64,000 nucleotides of DNA from Rhodococcus tukisamuensis NBRC 100609 (lineage in GTDB: Bacteria; Actinomycetota; Actinomycetes; Mycobacteriales; Mycobacteriaceae): positions 1-64,000 of the forward strand of contig NZ_BCXG01000008.1 in NCBI RefSeq assembly GCF_001894985.1, read 5' to 3'. Below are positions 46,191-54,563 of the stretch, in pieces; within the stretch, counting starts at the first letter, position 1; each line of letters begins with the position of its first letter. A program made the translations under genes and the position numbers. The notes beneath the pieces were generated by a model. The model had not been told where the DNA came from and made no database searches. It saw only the letters and a list, made by a program, of their open reading frames with translations.

Positions 46191-47654
46191 ATGAGCGTGG
46201 ACACGACAGGGGAGCCGAGTTCCACCGCGGCGCACCGGAAACCACCCGCGCCGCGCCAGCAGTACATCACCTGGATAGCCCTGGCCATGATGACCACCAG
46301 TTCGGTGGCCAGCCTGCGTTCGGCCCCGTCGATGGCCGTGTACGGGCTGGCCTGTGTGTTCCTCTACCTGGTCCCGGCACTGGTGTTCCTGCTGCCGACC
46401 GCGCTGGTCTCCGCCGAACTCGCGTCGGGTTGGGCGGGCGGCGTCTACCGCTGGGTGGGCGAGGGGATCTCGGACAAGGCCGGGTTCCTGGCCGTGTGGT
46501 GTCAGTTCGCGATGACGATCTTCTACTATCCGACGCTGCTGGCGTACGTCGCAAGCACCTTTGCGTACGTTGTGAACCCGCAACTGGCATCGAGCGGCCC
46601 GTACACCGCGATCGTGATCGTCACCCTGTTCTGGGCCGGGGTGTTCGTGTCCTCGCGGGGGATGAAGGCGGTGGCCGGGCTCTCCAGTGCCGGGCTGGTG
46701 CTGGGCACCCTGATACCCGGCGTGCTGCTGATCGTCATGGGCGTGGTGTTCCTCGGTCAGGGCAACCCGTCCGCGGCCCCGATGGAGTTCAGTGCGCTGC
46801 TGCCGGCCTGGACCGGCGTCGCCAGCCTGGTGCTCATCGTCAACAACTTCCTGTCCTACTCGGGCATGGAGATGAACGCCGTGCACGTCTCGAGCCTGCG
46901 CAAGCCGGCCAGCGAGTTCCCCCGCGCGATGTTCGTGGCGATGGGGCTGGTGCTGGGCATCTTCATCCTGCCCGCCATCGCCATCAGCTGGGTGGTGCCG
47001 GCGGAGAGTCTGTCCCTGACCGCGGGCGTCATGCAGGCCTTCGACACCTTCTTCGCGCACTTCGGGTTCGGTTGGGCCACACCGATCCTCGCGCTGATGC
47101 TGATCGCGGCGTCACTGGGCGGCATGCTCACCTGGCTGGCCGGGCCGTCGAAGGGACTGCTGATGATCGGCCGGCAGGACGGCTTCCTGCCGCCGATCCT
47201 GCAGCGGCTCAACGTGCACGGGGTCCAGCAGAACATCCTGGTGGCGCAGGGCGCGGTGACCACCGTGATCGCGCTGCTCTACGCGTTCATCCCGGAGGTC
47301 TCCAGCGCGTACTGGATCCTCTCGGTCATCACCACGCAGGTCTACCTGGTGGTGTACGTGCTGATGTTCGTGGCGGCGATGCGGCTGCGGCGTCAGCAGC
47401 CGGACCACCCGCGCGGCTACCGCGCGCCCGCGTTGTTCGTGCTGTGCTGGGTGGGCCTGGTCGCCAGCGTGGCGGCGTTCTGCATCGGTTTCGTACCGCC
47501 CTCGCAGTTCGGCGGCGGCAGCGTGCTGGTGTACGTGCTGATCGTCGGCGGCGGGTTCGGGATCGTGGGCCTGGGTGTGCCGCTGCTGATCCTGGCGCTG
47601 CGCAAGCCGTCCTGGAAACAGGAACTCGTCGTGGATCCCGTGAAGGAGGCGTGA
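46191..47654 (+). CDS. APC-family amino acid permease
   Basis: A 487-aa transporter with about 12 predicted membrane helices. The order of motifs (LVSAELASGWAGGVYRWVGEG, FLSYSGMEMNAVHVSSLRKP, ASLGGMLTWLAGPSKGLLMIG) is that of the glutamate/GABA-antiporter branch of APC, although the actual substrate is uncertain. ATG 46191 is preferred. The next gene starts two bases after its stop, and a dipeptidase follows, so the operon may import and process amino acids or small peptides. Confidence 0.88.
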   Translation: MSVDTTGEPSSTAAHRKPPAPRQQYITWIALAMMTTSSVASLRSAPSMAVYGLACVFLYLVPALVFLLPTALVSAELASGWAGGVYRWVGEGISDKAGFLAVWCQFAMTIFYYPTLLAYVASTFAYVVNPQLASSGPYTAIVIVTLFWAGVFVSSRGMKAVAGLSSAGLVLGTLIPGVLLIVMGVVFLGQGNPSAAPMEFSALLPAWTGVASLVLIVNNFLSYSGMEMNAVHVSSLRKPASEFPRAMFVAMGLVLGIFILPAIAISWVVPAESLSLTAGVMQAFDTFFAHFGFGWATPILALMLIAASLGGMLTWLAGPSKGLLMIGRQDGFLPPILQRLNVHGVQQNILVAQGAVTTVIALLYAFIPEVSSAYWILSVITTQVYLVVYVLMFVAAMRLRRQQPDHPRGYRAPALFVLCWVGLVASVAAFCIGFVPPSQFGGGSVLVYVLIVGGGFGIVGLGVPLLILALRKPSWKQELVVDPVKEA

Positions 47655-47655
47655 G

Positions 47656-48132
47656 ATGGCCGGTACCGCAAAGGACGACGGCGTGAGCATCGCCGCGGTG
47701 GACGACCAGCCCACGCGGCCCGAGAACACCCACCGGGTGGTGTACCTGGTGGCGGCCGCCGTCTTCGTGGGACTGGCGGTGTGGGGGCTGGTCGCGTTCA
47801 ACCAGCACCGGGACGACCTCGCCGCGCAGGACAAGGCGACCGAACTGTCGGCGCGCTTCGACGCGGCCGGATTCGGGACCCTGGACACGGAGGCCACCGC
47901 GCGGGTGCTGGGCACCGACGGCGGGGCGGCGTGCAGTGACCCCGGCAGCGCCCTGCGCGACGCCGTGCTGCACCAGCAGATCGTCAGCGGCGCGGCCGGG
48001 CCGGGCCAGCGCCCGATCATCGGCACCCGGCAACTGGTCGAGGCCCAGCGCCTGGTGCTCGAGGTCTACTGCCCGGACGAGCTGGCCGGATACGACGCGC
48101 ACGTGCGCGACCTCAAACTGGTGGAGGAATGA
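47656..48132 (+). CDS. Single-pass membrane protein of unknown function
   Basis: A 158-aa protein with a short cytosolic N-terminus, one predicted helix (RVVYLVAAAVFVGLAVWGLVAF, about 27-48) and an extracytoplasmic domain of about 105 residues with two cysteines (AACSDP and EVYCPDE) that could pair. I do not recognise a family. It sits between the permease and the dipeptidase, two bases from the former and overlapping the latter (ATGA), so it is probably an accessory subunit or sensor of this operon. Confidence 0.78.
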   Translation: MAGTAKDDGVSIAAVDDQPTRPENTHRVVYLVAAAVFVGLAVWGLVAFNQHRDDLAAQDKATELSARFDAAGFGTLDTEATARVLGTDGGAACSDPGSALRDAVLHQQIVSGAAGPGQRPIIGTRQLVEAQRLVLEVYCPDELAGYDAHVRDLKLVEE

Positions 48133-49499
48133 TGGCGGGAAGTCAGACGTCGACGGCGGACGAGATCCGCGGCGCGGTGCGGGCCCTGATGCCCACGGCG
48201 CGTGAGGAACTCGCGACGCTGGTCGGCTTCCGCTCGGTGGCCGACCCGCGACTGTTCCCGGCGGAGGAATGCGTGCAGGCCGCGCAGTGGGTCCGGGACG
48301 CGTTCGTCGCGGCCGGGATCGGCACTGTCGACCTGATCGAGACTGCCGACGGGTCGAACGCCGTCGTCGGGCACCAGCCGGGACCGCCGGGTGCGCCGAC
48401 GGTGCTGCTGTACTGCCACTACGACGTCCAGCCGCCGGGCGACGAGAGCAAGTGGCACACTTCGCCGTTCGAGCTCACGGAGCGCGACGGTCGCTGGTAC
48501 GGACGCGGCGCCGCGGACTGCAAGGGCAACATCGTGATGCACCTGCTGGCGCTGCGGGCGCTGGGCACGCCGTTCCCGGTGGGCATCCGGGTGGTCGCCG
48601 AGGGCTCCGAGGAGATGGGCACCGGCGGCCTCGAGGCCCTCGTGGAGGAGCGGCCCGAACTCTTCGAGGCGGACATGATCCTGGTGGTCGACACCGGCAA
48701 CGCGGAGGTGGGCCTGCCGACCGCCACCACCACCCTCCGCGGCATCGCCAACGTGGTGGTGCACGTGGAAACCCTGGCGGGGGAGGTGCACTCGGGCATG
48801 TTCGGCGGCCCGGCGCCGGACGCGCTGGCGGCCCTGGTGACGATGCTCGCGACGCTGCGCGACGCCGCGGGCAACACCGTCGTGGCGGGGCTGGACGCCA
48901 CCCAGACGTGGGCGGGGGTGGACTACCCCGAGGCCCAGTTCCGCACGGACGCGGGGGTGCTCGACGGCGTCGGGCTGGCCGGGACGGGTTCGGTGGCGGA
49001 CGCGGTGTGGGCCAGGCCGGCGCTGACCATCCTCGGCATCGACTGCCCGCCGGTGGTCGGCTCGGCCGCGGCCGTCCAGCCGCGCGCCTCCGCCCGGTTG
49101 AACCTGCGGGTGCCGCCGGGCATGGACCCACAGCAGGCCCAGGACGCGTTGATCGCGCACCTCGAGGCCGCGGCGCCCTGGCGCGCGCGGGTCACCGTCG
49201 AGCGGGAGCCGACCGGGTCACCGTTCCGGGCCGGCACCGACGGCCCGGGGTACGCGGCGCTCGGCGCGGCCATGGCGGAGGCTTTCGGCAAGCCGCTCGG
49301 CACGGTCGGGCAGGGTGGGTCGATCCCGCTGTGCAACGTCTTCGCGAACCAGGTCCCGGGGGCGGAGATCGCCCTGATCGGGGTCGAGGAGCCGCGCTGC
49401 CTCATCCACGCCCCGAACGAAAGCGTCGACCCGTCCGAGATCGAGAACCTGGCGGTCGCGGAGGCGTTGTTCCTGCGCCGGTTCGCCGACACCCGGTGA
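48129..49499 (+). CDS. M20-family dipeptidase
   Basis: A 456-aa zinc peptidase. Metal ligands are seen in LYCHYDVQPPGD, GRGAADCKGNIVMHL, AEGSEEMGTGGLE (Glu general base and ligand), VVDTGN and the late LIHAPNESVDPSEIEN. A dimerisation domain is inserted between residues of about 190-330. It matches the Rv2522c position near fas/acpS and bcp. ATG 48129 overlaps the preceding stop; ATG 48132 is also possible. Cytosolic; cleaves di- or tripeptides. Confidence 0.92.
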   Translation: MMAGSQTSTADEIRGAVRALMPTAREELATLVGFRSVADPRLFPAEECVQAAQWVRDAFVAAGIGTVDLIETADGSNAVVGHQPGPPGAPTVLLYCHYDVQPPGDESKWHTSPFELTERDGRWYGRGAADCKGNIVMHLLALRALGTPFPVGIRVVAEGSEEMGTGGLEALVEERPELFEADMILVVDTGNAEVGLPTATTTLRGIANVVVHVETLAGEVHSGMFGGPAPDALAALVTMLATLRDAAGNTVVAGLDATQTWAGVDYPEAQFRTDAGVLDGVGLAGTGSVADAVWARPALTILGIDCPPVVGSAAAVQPRASARLNLRVPPGMDPQQAQDALIAHLEAAAPWRARVTVEREPTGSPFRAGTDGPGYAALGAAMAEAFGKPLGTVGQGGSIPLCNVFANQVPGAEIALIGVEEPRCLIHAPNESVDPSEIENLAVAEALFLRRFADTR

Positions 49500-49554
49500 C
49501 CACGGCGCCCCGCGTCCGGGTTCGTACTCGGGCGCAGGGGCGGCGGTCGACGCG

Positions 49555-50028
49555 TCAGACGGACAGGTCGCGGCGCAGCTTGGCGACGTGCCCGGTGGCC
49601 CGGACGTTGTACTGGGCCACCTCGATCTTGCCCTCCTCGTCCACGAGGAAGGTCGAGCGGATCACGCCCTGCACGGTCTTGCCGTACATCTTCTTCTCGC
49701 CGAACGCGCCCCACGCCTGCAGCGTGGTCCGCTCGGGGTCGGAGAGCAGCGGGAAGGTCAGCGACTCGGCGTCGCGGAACTTGGCCAGCTTGGCGGGCTT
49801 GTCGGGGGAGATGCCGACGACGTCGAGGCCCGCGCCGTTGAGTTCGGCGAGGCTGTCGCGGAAGTCGCAGGCCTGCTTGGTGCAGCCGGGGGTGCTGGCG
49901 GCCGGGTAGAAGTACACGATGACCTTGCGTCCGCGGAAGTCGGACAGCGACACCTCCTTGCCGCCGGCGTCGGGAAGGGTGAACTCGGGTGCGGCGTCTC
50001 CGGGGGAGAGCTTGATGTTCTCGGTCAC
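49555..50028 (-). CDS. bcp: Thiol peroxidase Bcp (PrxQ)
   Basis: A 157-aa peroxiredoxin that reduces hydroperoxides. The peroxidatic and resolving cysteines are in FYPAASTPGCTKQACDFRDS (PrxQ spacing of five). The AWGAFGEKKMYGKTVQGVIRSTFLVD segment is typical. GTG 50028 lies six bases after TAGCCT, indicating a leaderless transcript. The gene converges on the dipeptidase and is divergent from the DUF3618 gene, as in mycobacteria (Rv2521/Rv2520c). Confidence 0.95.
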   Translation of the reverse strand: MTENIKLSPGDAAPEFTLPDAGGKEVSLSDFRGRKVIVYFYPAASTPGCTKQACDFRDSLAELNGAGLDVVGISPDKPAKLAKFRDAESLTFPLLSDPERTTLQAWGAFGEKKMYGKTVQGVIRSTFLVDEEGKIEVAQYNVRATGHVAKLRRDLSV

Positions 50029-50166
50029 GACGTCAGGCTACTTGCTCGACCTCCCCGCCCGCCGTGCTCCGTCGGCCCCGACGCGGGTTCCTGGCTACGG
50101 CCGGGGTGCTCGTCCCGGTACGGTCAAGGCACAAACGACAAGGCGATGAGAGAAAGCGGGATTCAC

Positions 50167-50388
50167 GTGCCCAGGGACACCGACAGCATCGAGCGCGACA
50201 TCGAACGGGCGCGCAACCAGCTCGCCAGCACCCTGGACGAGCTCAGCGTCCGCACCAACCCCAAGCGTCTGGTGGAGAACGCCAAGGCCACGCTGGTGGC
50301 GAAGGTGAACGAGCCGCCCGTCAAGTACGCGCTGGTGGGCGCGGGCGCACTGGTCGTCGTCCTGGTGCTGCGCAAGATCTTCAGCTGA
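50167..50388 (+). CDS. DUF3618 small membrane protein
   Basis: A 73-aa protein: DTDSIERDIERARNQLASTLDELSVRTNPKRLVENAK is the DUF3618 helix, then one membrane helix (YALVGAGALVVVLVLRKIF). Function is unknown; the family is linked to membrane stress proteins. GTG 50167 is preferred, with an ATG at 50146 as an alternative that adds seven residues. Corresponds to Rv2520c by position. Confidence 0.85.
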   Translation: MPRDTDSIERDIERARNQLASTLDELSVRTNPKRLVENAKATLVAKVNEPPVKYALVGAGALVVVLVLRKIFS

Positions 50389-50396
50389 CCTGACCG

Positions 50397-50882
50397 GTGT
50401 CCACCCGGGTGCGCGTGGTCGAGCGGACCTCGCTGGTCGAGGCGCCGCGGAACGAGGTGTGGGCGCGGGTGGTCACGTCGGCGGGCATCAACGGCGAGAT
50501 GATGCCGGTGATGCGGATGGCGACGCCCCGCGGCCGGCGCGGGCTCACGGTGGACACCGTCGAGGTGGGCCGGGAGGTCGGCCGGTGCTGGCTGTTCCTC
50601 TTCGGTCTGCTCCCGTTCGACTACGACGACCTGACGGTGGCCGAGCTGGATCCGGGACACCGGTTCCACGAGCGGTCCACGATGGGCTCGATGCGACGTT
50701 GGGAACACGAGCGGACGCTGACCTCGGACGGGCCGTCGCGCACCCGCGTGCACGACCGGGTCACCTTCGAGCCCCGCCGGCCGCTGGCCGCCGTCCCCGG
50801 GATGGGCGGCCTGCTGGCCCGCGGGATCGCGGCCTTCTTCGCGCACCGGCATCGGCGGCTGCGGCGGCACTTCGCGCGATAG
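50397..50882 (+). CDS. SRPBCC (START-like) protein
   Basis: A 161-aa protein with the helix-grip pattern VVERTSLVEAPRNEVWARVVT at the start and ERSTMGSMRRWEHERTLT...HDRVTFEPRRPL later, typical of SRPBCC ligand-binding proteins. It has no catalytic residues to point to; lipid or polyketide binding is possible. It starts nine bases after the DUF3618 stop with GTG and is probably cotranscribed. Confidence 0.75.
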   Translation: MSTRVRVVERTSLVEAPRNEVWARVVTSAGINGEMMPVMRMATPRGRRGLTVDTVEVGREVGRCWLFLFGLLPFDYDDLTVAELDPGHRFHERSTMGSMRRWEHERTLTSDGPSRTRVHDRVTFEPRRPLAAVPGMGGLLARGIAAFFAHRHRRLRRHFAR

Positions 50883-50942
50883 CGTCAGGTCGCGAGAATT
50901 CCGCCCGCATCCGGCGCGTGAGACGCGACTAAACTCCGGTTG

Positions 50943-51341
50943 ATGGAGCGAAGCAGTGATGCCGCCCGCACCCGCGAAGGACGAGAGCACCGTTCGTCGT
51001 TCGACCGATTCGTGGAGCAGGCCGAACTCCGGGTGAGTCAGGCGCCTTTCTTCTTCCTGTGTGCCGGGATCGTGGTGGTGTGGCTGATCAGCCTGCCGTG
51101 GTGGACGGACCTCAAGGCCTGGCAGGTCGCCATCCACACGATCGCGAGCGTCTTCACGCTGCTCCTCGTGGTGCTCCTCGAGAACGCTGGGCGCCGCGCC
51201 AACGAGGCCTCGCAGGAGAAGCTCAATGTCATCGCCGAGGCGCTGGCCGCGCTGCTGGCCTCGCCCGCACTCGACGACCCGGCGCTTCGAACTGCGGCGG
51301 ACCGGCTGAGGGAAGCCGTCGGCCTCGAAGAGCGCCACTGA
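50943..51341 (+). CDS. Low-affinity iron permease family membrane protein
   Basis: A 132-aa protein with two predicted helices: SQAPFFFLCAGIVVVWLISLPWW and AIHTIASVFTLLLVVLLENAGRR, followed by a cytosolic helix EASQEKLNVIAEALAALL. The WxxxxHTxxSxxTxxLxxLLEN pattern matches the low-affinity iron permease (Fet4-like) family. Transport activity is not established for bacterial members. TAAACT ends seven bases before ATG 50943, so the transcript is likely leaderless. Confidence 0.78.
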   Translation: MERSSDAARTREGREHRSSFDRFVEQAELRVSQAPFFFLCAGIVVVWLISLPWWTDLKAWQVAIHTIASVFTLLLVVLLENAGRRANEASQEKLNVIAEALAALLASPALDDPALRTAADRLREAVGLEERH

Positions 51342-51383
51342 GAGCTCGGGTGAGCCGAGACTCCGGGTGAGTGGATTTCGTCG

Positions 51384-52577
51384 TCACCGCGACGCGGTCC
51401 GCAGCGCGGTGAGCAGTCCGGTACGGGCGGCGCCGACTCGTTGGGCCCCGGGTCTGCTGAACTTGAGTTCGGAGGCCGTTTCCGGTGCGTCGTCCGAGGT
51501 TGCGACGAGAAGCCGGTCCGGCAGCGCCAGCTTGTGGACGGTGCGGAGCACCAGAAGGTACTGCCGCACCAGCGAACCCGTGGTGTACGGCAGGTCGAAC
51601 TTCGCGCACAGGGCCTGCACCTTCGACGAGATCTCCGCGTAGCGATTGCTGGGAAGATCGGGAAACAGGTGATGCTCGATCTGGTAGCAGAGGTTGCCGC
51701 TCATGAACGCCAGCACCCTGCCTGCCCGGAAGTTCGCGGTGCCGAGCATCTGGCGCAGATACCATTCCGCCCGGTTCTCGTTCTCGAGTTCCACGAGGGT
51801 GAACTTCTCGGCGCCGTCGGGAAAGTGCCCGCAGAAGATCACGACGTACGCCCACATGTTCCGCAGCAGGTTGGCCGTGATGTTCGCCTTCAGGGTCCGT
51901 CGCCACTGGCGCCCGGCGAGGATCGGGAAGAGCAGGTAGTCCTTGCCCGCCTGGCGGGCGACCTTCCCGAGCAGCGCCCGCGTGTGGGCGGATCGCTCGG
52001 CGACGGTGCCGGCACGGGCCCGCTCGGAGTACAGGCCGTGCAGGGCGATGCCCCATTCGAACGTGGCCGCCAGCAACAGGTTCCGCAATGGCTGGAGCAG
52101 GTGACCCGGCCGCCACGGCTGGTCCCGGGTGATGCGGATGACCCCGAAGCCCAGGTCCTCGTCCATGCCGACGACGTTGTTGAACACATGGTGGCGGTAG
52201 TTGTGGGAGTAGCGCCACTGCGACGACAGGCCCGCCATGTCCCACTCCCAGTTGGTCGAGTGGATCTCGGGGTCGTTCATCCAGTCCCACTGTCCGTGGG
52301 ACACGTTGTGTCCGATCTCCATGTTCTCGATGCTCTTGGCCGCGGCCAGCGCCGTCGTTCCGAGTGACCAGCCGGCCTTGGTCCGGCTGGTGAGGATCAC
52401 CAGCCGAGCGGCGGTGTCCAGTACCCGCTGGACGGCGATGGTCCGGCGGATGTACGCCGCGTCGCTCGCGCCGAGCGAATCGGTGACCTCGCGGCGGATG
52501 CTGTCGAGTTCGCGGCGCAACTCCTCCACATCCCTACTGCTGAGATGCGCGTATTCCTTGATGTCGGAGATCGCCAT
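51384..52577 (-). CDS. Membrane fatty acid desaturase
   Basis: A 397-aa diiron acyl desaturase with the three His boxes: GHNVSHGQWDW (HxxxH), HNYRHHVFNN (HxxHH) and QIEHHLFPDLP (QxxHH). No cytochrome b5 domain is fused, so electrons must come from a separate reductase. The QxxHH form is that of front-end or linoleoyl-CoA-type desaturases, so the position of the new double bond is uncertain. It lies downstream of the DUF6131 gene and near a divergent TetR whose proposed operator covers the -35 of their shared promoter. Confidence 0.9.
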   Translation of the reverse strand: MAISDIKEYAHLSSRDVEELRRELDSIRREVTDSLGASDAAYIRRTIAVQRVLDTAARLVILTSRTKAGWSLGTTALAAAKSIENMEIGHNVSHGQWDWMNDPEIHSTNWEWDMAGLSSQWRYSHNYRHHVFNNVVGMDEDLGFGVIRITRDQPWRPGHLLQPLRNLLLAATFEWGIALHGLYSERARAGTVAERSAHTRALLGKVARQAGKDYLLFPILAGRQWRRTLKANITANLLRNMWAYVVIFCGHFPDGAEKFTLVELENENRAEWYLRQMLGTANFRAGRVLAFMSGNLCYQIEHHLFPDLPSNRYAEISSKVQALCAKFDLPYTTGSLVRQYLLVLRTVHKLALPDRLLVATSDDAPETASELKFSRPGAQRVGAARTGLLTALRTASR

Positions 52578-52640
52578 GGGTGCTCACCGGCCCGCGAGAC
52601 CGTGAACTCGCGGACGATGTGGCGTGGGGACCGGACGTGG

Positions 52641-52796
52641 TCAGTAGTAGTGGCGCCGTCCACCGACGGCATGGCCCGCCGATCCCGCGACCATCAGCAC
52701 GATACCGACGACGAGCAGGATGACGCCGACGTACAGCAGCACGGGGATCGAGAGTAGCCATCCGGCGATGGCGAGGATGATTCCGAGGATGATCAT
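52641..52796 (-). CDS. DUF6131 small membrane protein
   Basis: A 51-codon gene (MIILGIILAIAGWLL... ending GGRRHYY) with two hydrophobic helices and a basic, tyrosine-ended tail. It matches the DUF6131 type of actinobacterial mini-membrane proteins in length and pattern. It lies 63 bp upstream of the desaturase on the same strand. A short frame (52793-52867) overlaps its ATG. Function unknown. Confidence 0.8.
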   Translation of the reverse strand: MIILGIILAIAGWLLSIPVLLYVGVILLVVGIVLMVAGSAGHAVGGRRHYY

Positions 52797-52970
52797 GACG
52801 GCTTCCTGATCTTGTTGACGGACTGCGCGAAGTGCGCGACGTGGAGGTCGAGCAGTCGCTGTCCCACCTGCGTGAGGTTCTCGGTGGGTGGCGCCGAGCC
52901 GCCGCGAGTACGGGTCGTGCCGGGCGTGCTCTCACGCTGTCGTACCTAGTCAACGCCGGGTTCGAAAGTG

Positions 52971-52988
52971 TGTCAACGGTGTAGTCCT
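52971..52988 (-). promoter_or_regulatory. Operator/-35 site of the desaturase promoter
   Basis: On the minus strand AGGACTACACCGTTGACA, in which TTGACA would be the -35 element of the promoter reading toward DUF6131 and the desaturase. One of three copies of AGGWCTACANCGTT near the TetR gene. Confidence 0.5.
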
Positions 52989-52995
52989 ATGCTTG

Positions 52996-53013
52996 AGGTC
53001 TACAGCGTTCGAG
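52996..53013 (+). promoter_or_regulatory. Operator copy in the TetR promoter
   Basis: AGGTCTACAGCGTTCGAG, 17 bp before the TetR ATG and in inverted orientation to the copy at 52971-52988. Confidence 0.5.
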
Positions 53014-53030
53014 GACGGGATGTGTTGGTG

Positions 53031-53786
53031 ATGTCGAAGGAGCCGGCTCCTCGCTCGACACGCCACGGTAGTGGCGGTGCGCCCGGCGACGGTCCGATCA
53101 CCCGGCAGCGGATCCTGGAGGTCGCGCTCGAGATCATCGATCGCGACGGCGTCGAGGCGCTGTCCATGCGCCACCTGGGCAAGGCCCTCGACCGTGACCC
53201 GATGACTCTGTACCGGCATGCGCCGAACAAGGCGGCCCTACTCGACGGCGTTGCGGAGAAGGTCCTCGACCAACTCGAGGTCGACGACGGCGGCCAGTTC
53301 GAGGTCGACGGCAGCGAGGGTGACTGGGTCGCCCGGTTGCGTTCGGTCGCGCGGGGTTACCGCCGATTGGCGCTCGACCATCCGCATGTCGTGCCCCTGC
53401 TCGTCACCCGCCCGCTCTCGACGCCACTCGGGCTCCGGCCGCTGGGGACGCTGCGGCCGCTCGAAGCCATCCTGGCCCTGCTCACGCGGGCGGGCTTCAC
53501 CGACGCCGAGGCACTGCACGTCTACCGGGCATTGTTCGGGTTCCTCCATGGGCATGTCCTCAACGAGCTGCAGGAGCTGGTCGAACGCCCGGAGGAGACC
53601 GACGACCTGCTGCGCCTCGGACTGCACCGGCTCCCGATCGGGGACTTTCCGCTGCTGCGTGGTCTTGCGCCCGTGCTGGCCGCGTACGACGGCGAAGCCG
53701 AACTCGAGCGTGGCCTCGACATCCTGTTCGCGGGCCTGATCGCAACTCTGACCCACCCCGACAGTCCGGAACCTGTGGTCGTCTGA
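53031..53786 (+). CDS. TetR-family regulator, probable desaturase repressor
   Basis: A 251-aa regulator with HTH region TRQRILEVALEIIDRDGVEALSMRHLGKALDRDPMTLYRHAPNKAALLDGV and a TetR_C-type C-terminal domain. It is divergent from the DUF6131/desaturase genes, with copies of one 18-bp motif in its own promoter, the divergent promoter and the promoter of the gene downstream. This makes control of membrane-lipid genes likely. ATG 53031 is chosen; GTG 53022 is an alternative. Confidence 0.9.
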   Translation: MSKEPAPRSTRHGSGGAPGDGPITRQRILEVALEIIDRDGVEALSMRHLGKALDRDPMTLYRHAPNKAALLDGVAEKVLDQLEVDDGGQFEVDGSEGDWVARLRSVARGYRRLALDHPHVVPLLVTRPLSTPLGLRPLGTLRPLEAILALLTRAGFTDAEALHVYRALFGFLHGHVLNELQELVERPEETDDLLRLGLHRLPIGDFPLLRGLAPVLAAYDGEAELERGLDILFAGLIATLTHPDSPEPVVV

Positions 53787-53805
53787 ATCCGTTGCCGACG
53801 GCCGT

Positions 53806-53823
53806 AGGTCTACAACGTTGACT
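53806..53823 (+). promoter_or_regulatory. Operator/-35 site before the coiled-coil membrane gene
   Basis: AGGTCTACAACGTTGACT, again with TTGACT as the -35, 84 bp before the ATG at 53907. Also contains the perfect small palindrome GTAG-GT-CTAC with the bases just upstream. Confidence 0.5.
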
Positions 53824-53906
53824 GAGAGACGTACACACACCAGGTCAGCAGGTTGCGTCATGCGATTGGTGATGTCGCCAACGCTGGACAAACGCAAGGA
53901 GCCGAA

Positions 53907-54308
53907 ATGGCCACCAGCACAATGATCTGGATCGTCGTTGCCGCAGTCGCGGTGATTGCGGTCCTGGCCGCGCTCGCGTGGGTGGCGCGGAACAAACGCA
54001 ACGAACACCGTGACGTCGAAGCAGAGAAGATCCGCGCCCAGGCAGGGGAGGAATCACTCCGGGTCGGCGAGCGGGAGGCGCTCGCGGACGAGACCGCCGC
54101 CAAGGCTCGCGCCGCCCAGGCCGAAGCCGAGGCCAAGGCGGCCGAAGCCGAGGGCCTGGAACAGCGCGCCGCGGCTCATCGCAACGAGGCCACGGCCTCC
54201 CGTGACGAACTGAACCAGCAGCTGGATCGGGCCGACACGATCGATCCGGCCTCGACGACACCGGAAGCGCCTCGACCCGGCCGGCACCAGGATTCCCAGG
54301 ACTTGTGA
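53907..54308 (+). CDS. Membrane protein with Ala/Glu-rich coiled coil
   Basis: A 133-aa protein: one N-terminal membrane helix (MIWIVVAAVAVIAVLAALAWVA), a basic stop (RNKRNEHR), then about 75 residues of helix rich in Ala, Glu and Arg with heptad character, and a disordered polar tail. ATG 53907 follows AAGGAG. It resembles small stress-associated actinobacterial proteins, and its promoter carries the proposed TetR operator. Function unknown. Confidence 0.75.
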   Translation: MATSTMIWIVVAAVAVIAVLAALAWVARNKRNEHRDVEAEKIRAQAGEESLRVGEREALADETAAKARAAQAEAEAKAAEAEGLEQRAAAHRNEATASRDELNQQLDRADTIDPASTTPEAPRPGRHQDSQDL

Positions 54309-54341
54309 ACGTCGGACGGCCAGGTGTCCACGGAGACCACG

Positions 54342-54376
54342 AAAGCCCCCCTGGTCGTGAAGACCAGGGGGGCTTT
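54342..54376. terminator. Bidirectional terminator (tRNA-Lys copy 1 and coiled-coil gene)
   Basis: A 15-bp stem AAAGCCCCCCTGGTC with its complement, loop GTGAA, flanked by T-runs (CTTTT) on the plus side. It can end both the plus-strand gene at 53907-54308 and the minus-strand tRNA. Confidence 0.8.
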
Positions 54377-54381
54377 TCGGG

Positions 54382-54454
54382 TGCGCCCACAGGGACTCGA
54401 ACCCCGGACCCAGTGATTAAGAGTCACTTGCTCTACCAACTGAGCTATAGGCGC
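54382..54454 (-). tRNA. tRNA-Lys (CUU), copy 1
   Basis: 73-nt minus-strand cloverleaf: acceptor GCGCCTA/TGGGCGC, D-arm AGCTCAGTTGGTAGAGC, anticodon loop GACTCTTAATC with anticodon CUU, T-arm CCGGGGTTCGAGTCCCTG. Identical to the copy at 58317-58389. Confidence 0.95.
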
Positions 54455-54563
54455 ATCGCCACTCGACCGGGTCAGACCCGCTCGCTGCGACGTGGAGAAC
54501 TTTAGACGAGCGCGCCGCGGGAATCCAAATTCGGCCCCGCTCCGGTGTCCGCGGCGGGGGCGA

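Larger units (their letters stand above)
54338..54513 (-). repeat. tRNA-Lys cassette, copy 1
   Basis: About 176 bp comprising terminator, tRNA-Lys and its promoter. It is nearly identical to 58273-58448, 3935 bp away in the same orientation. Differences are confined to the terminator stem and one promoter base. Confidence 0.85.
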
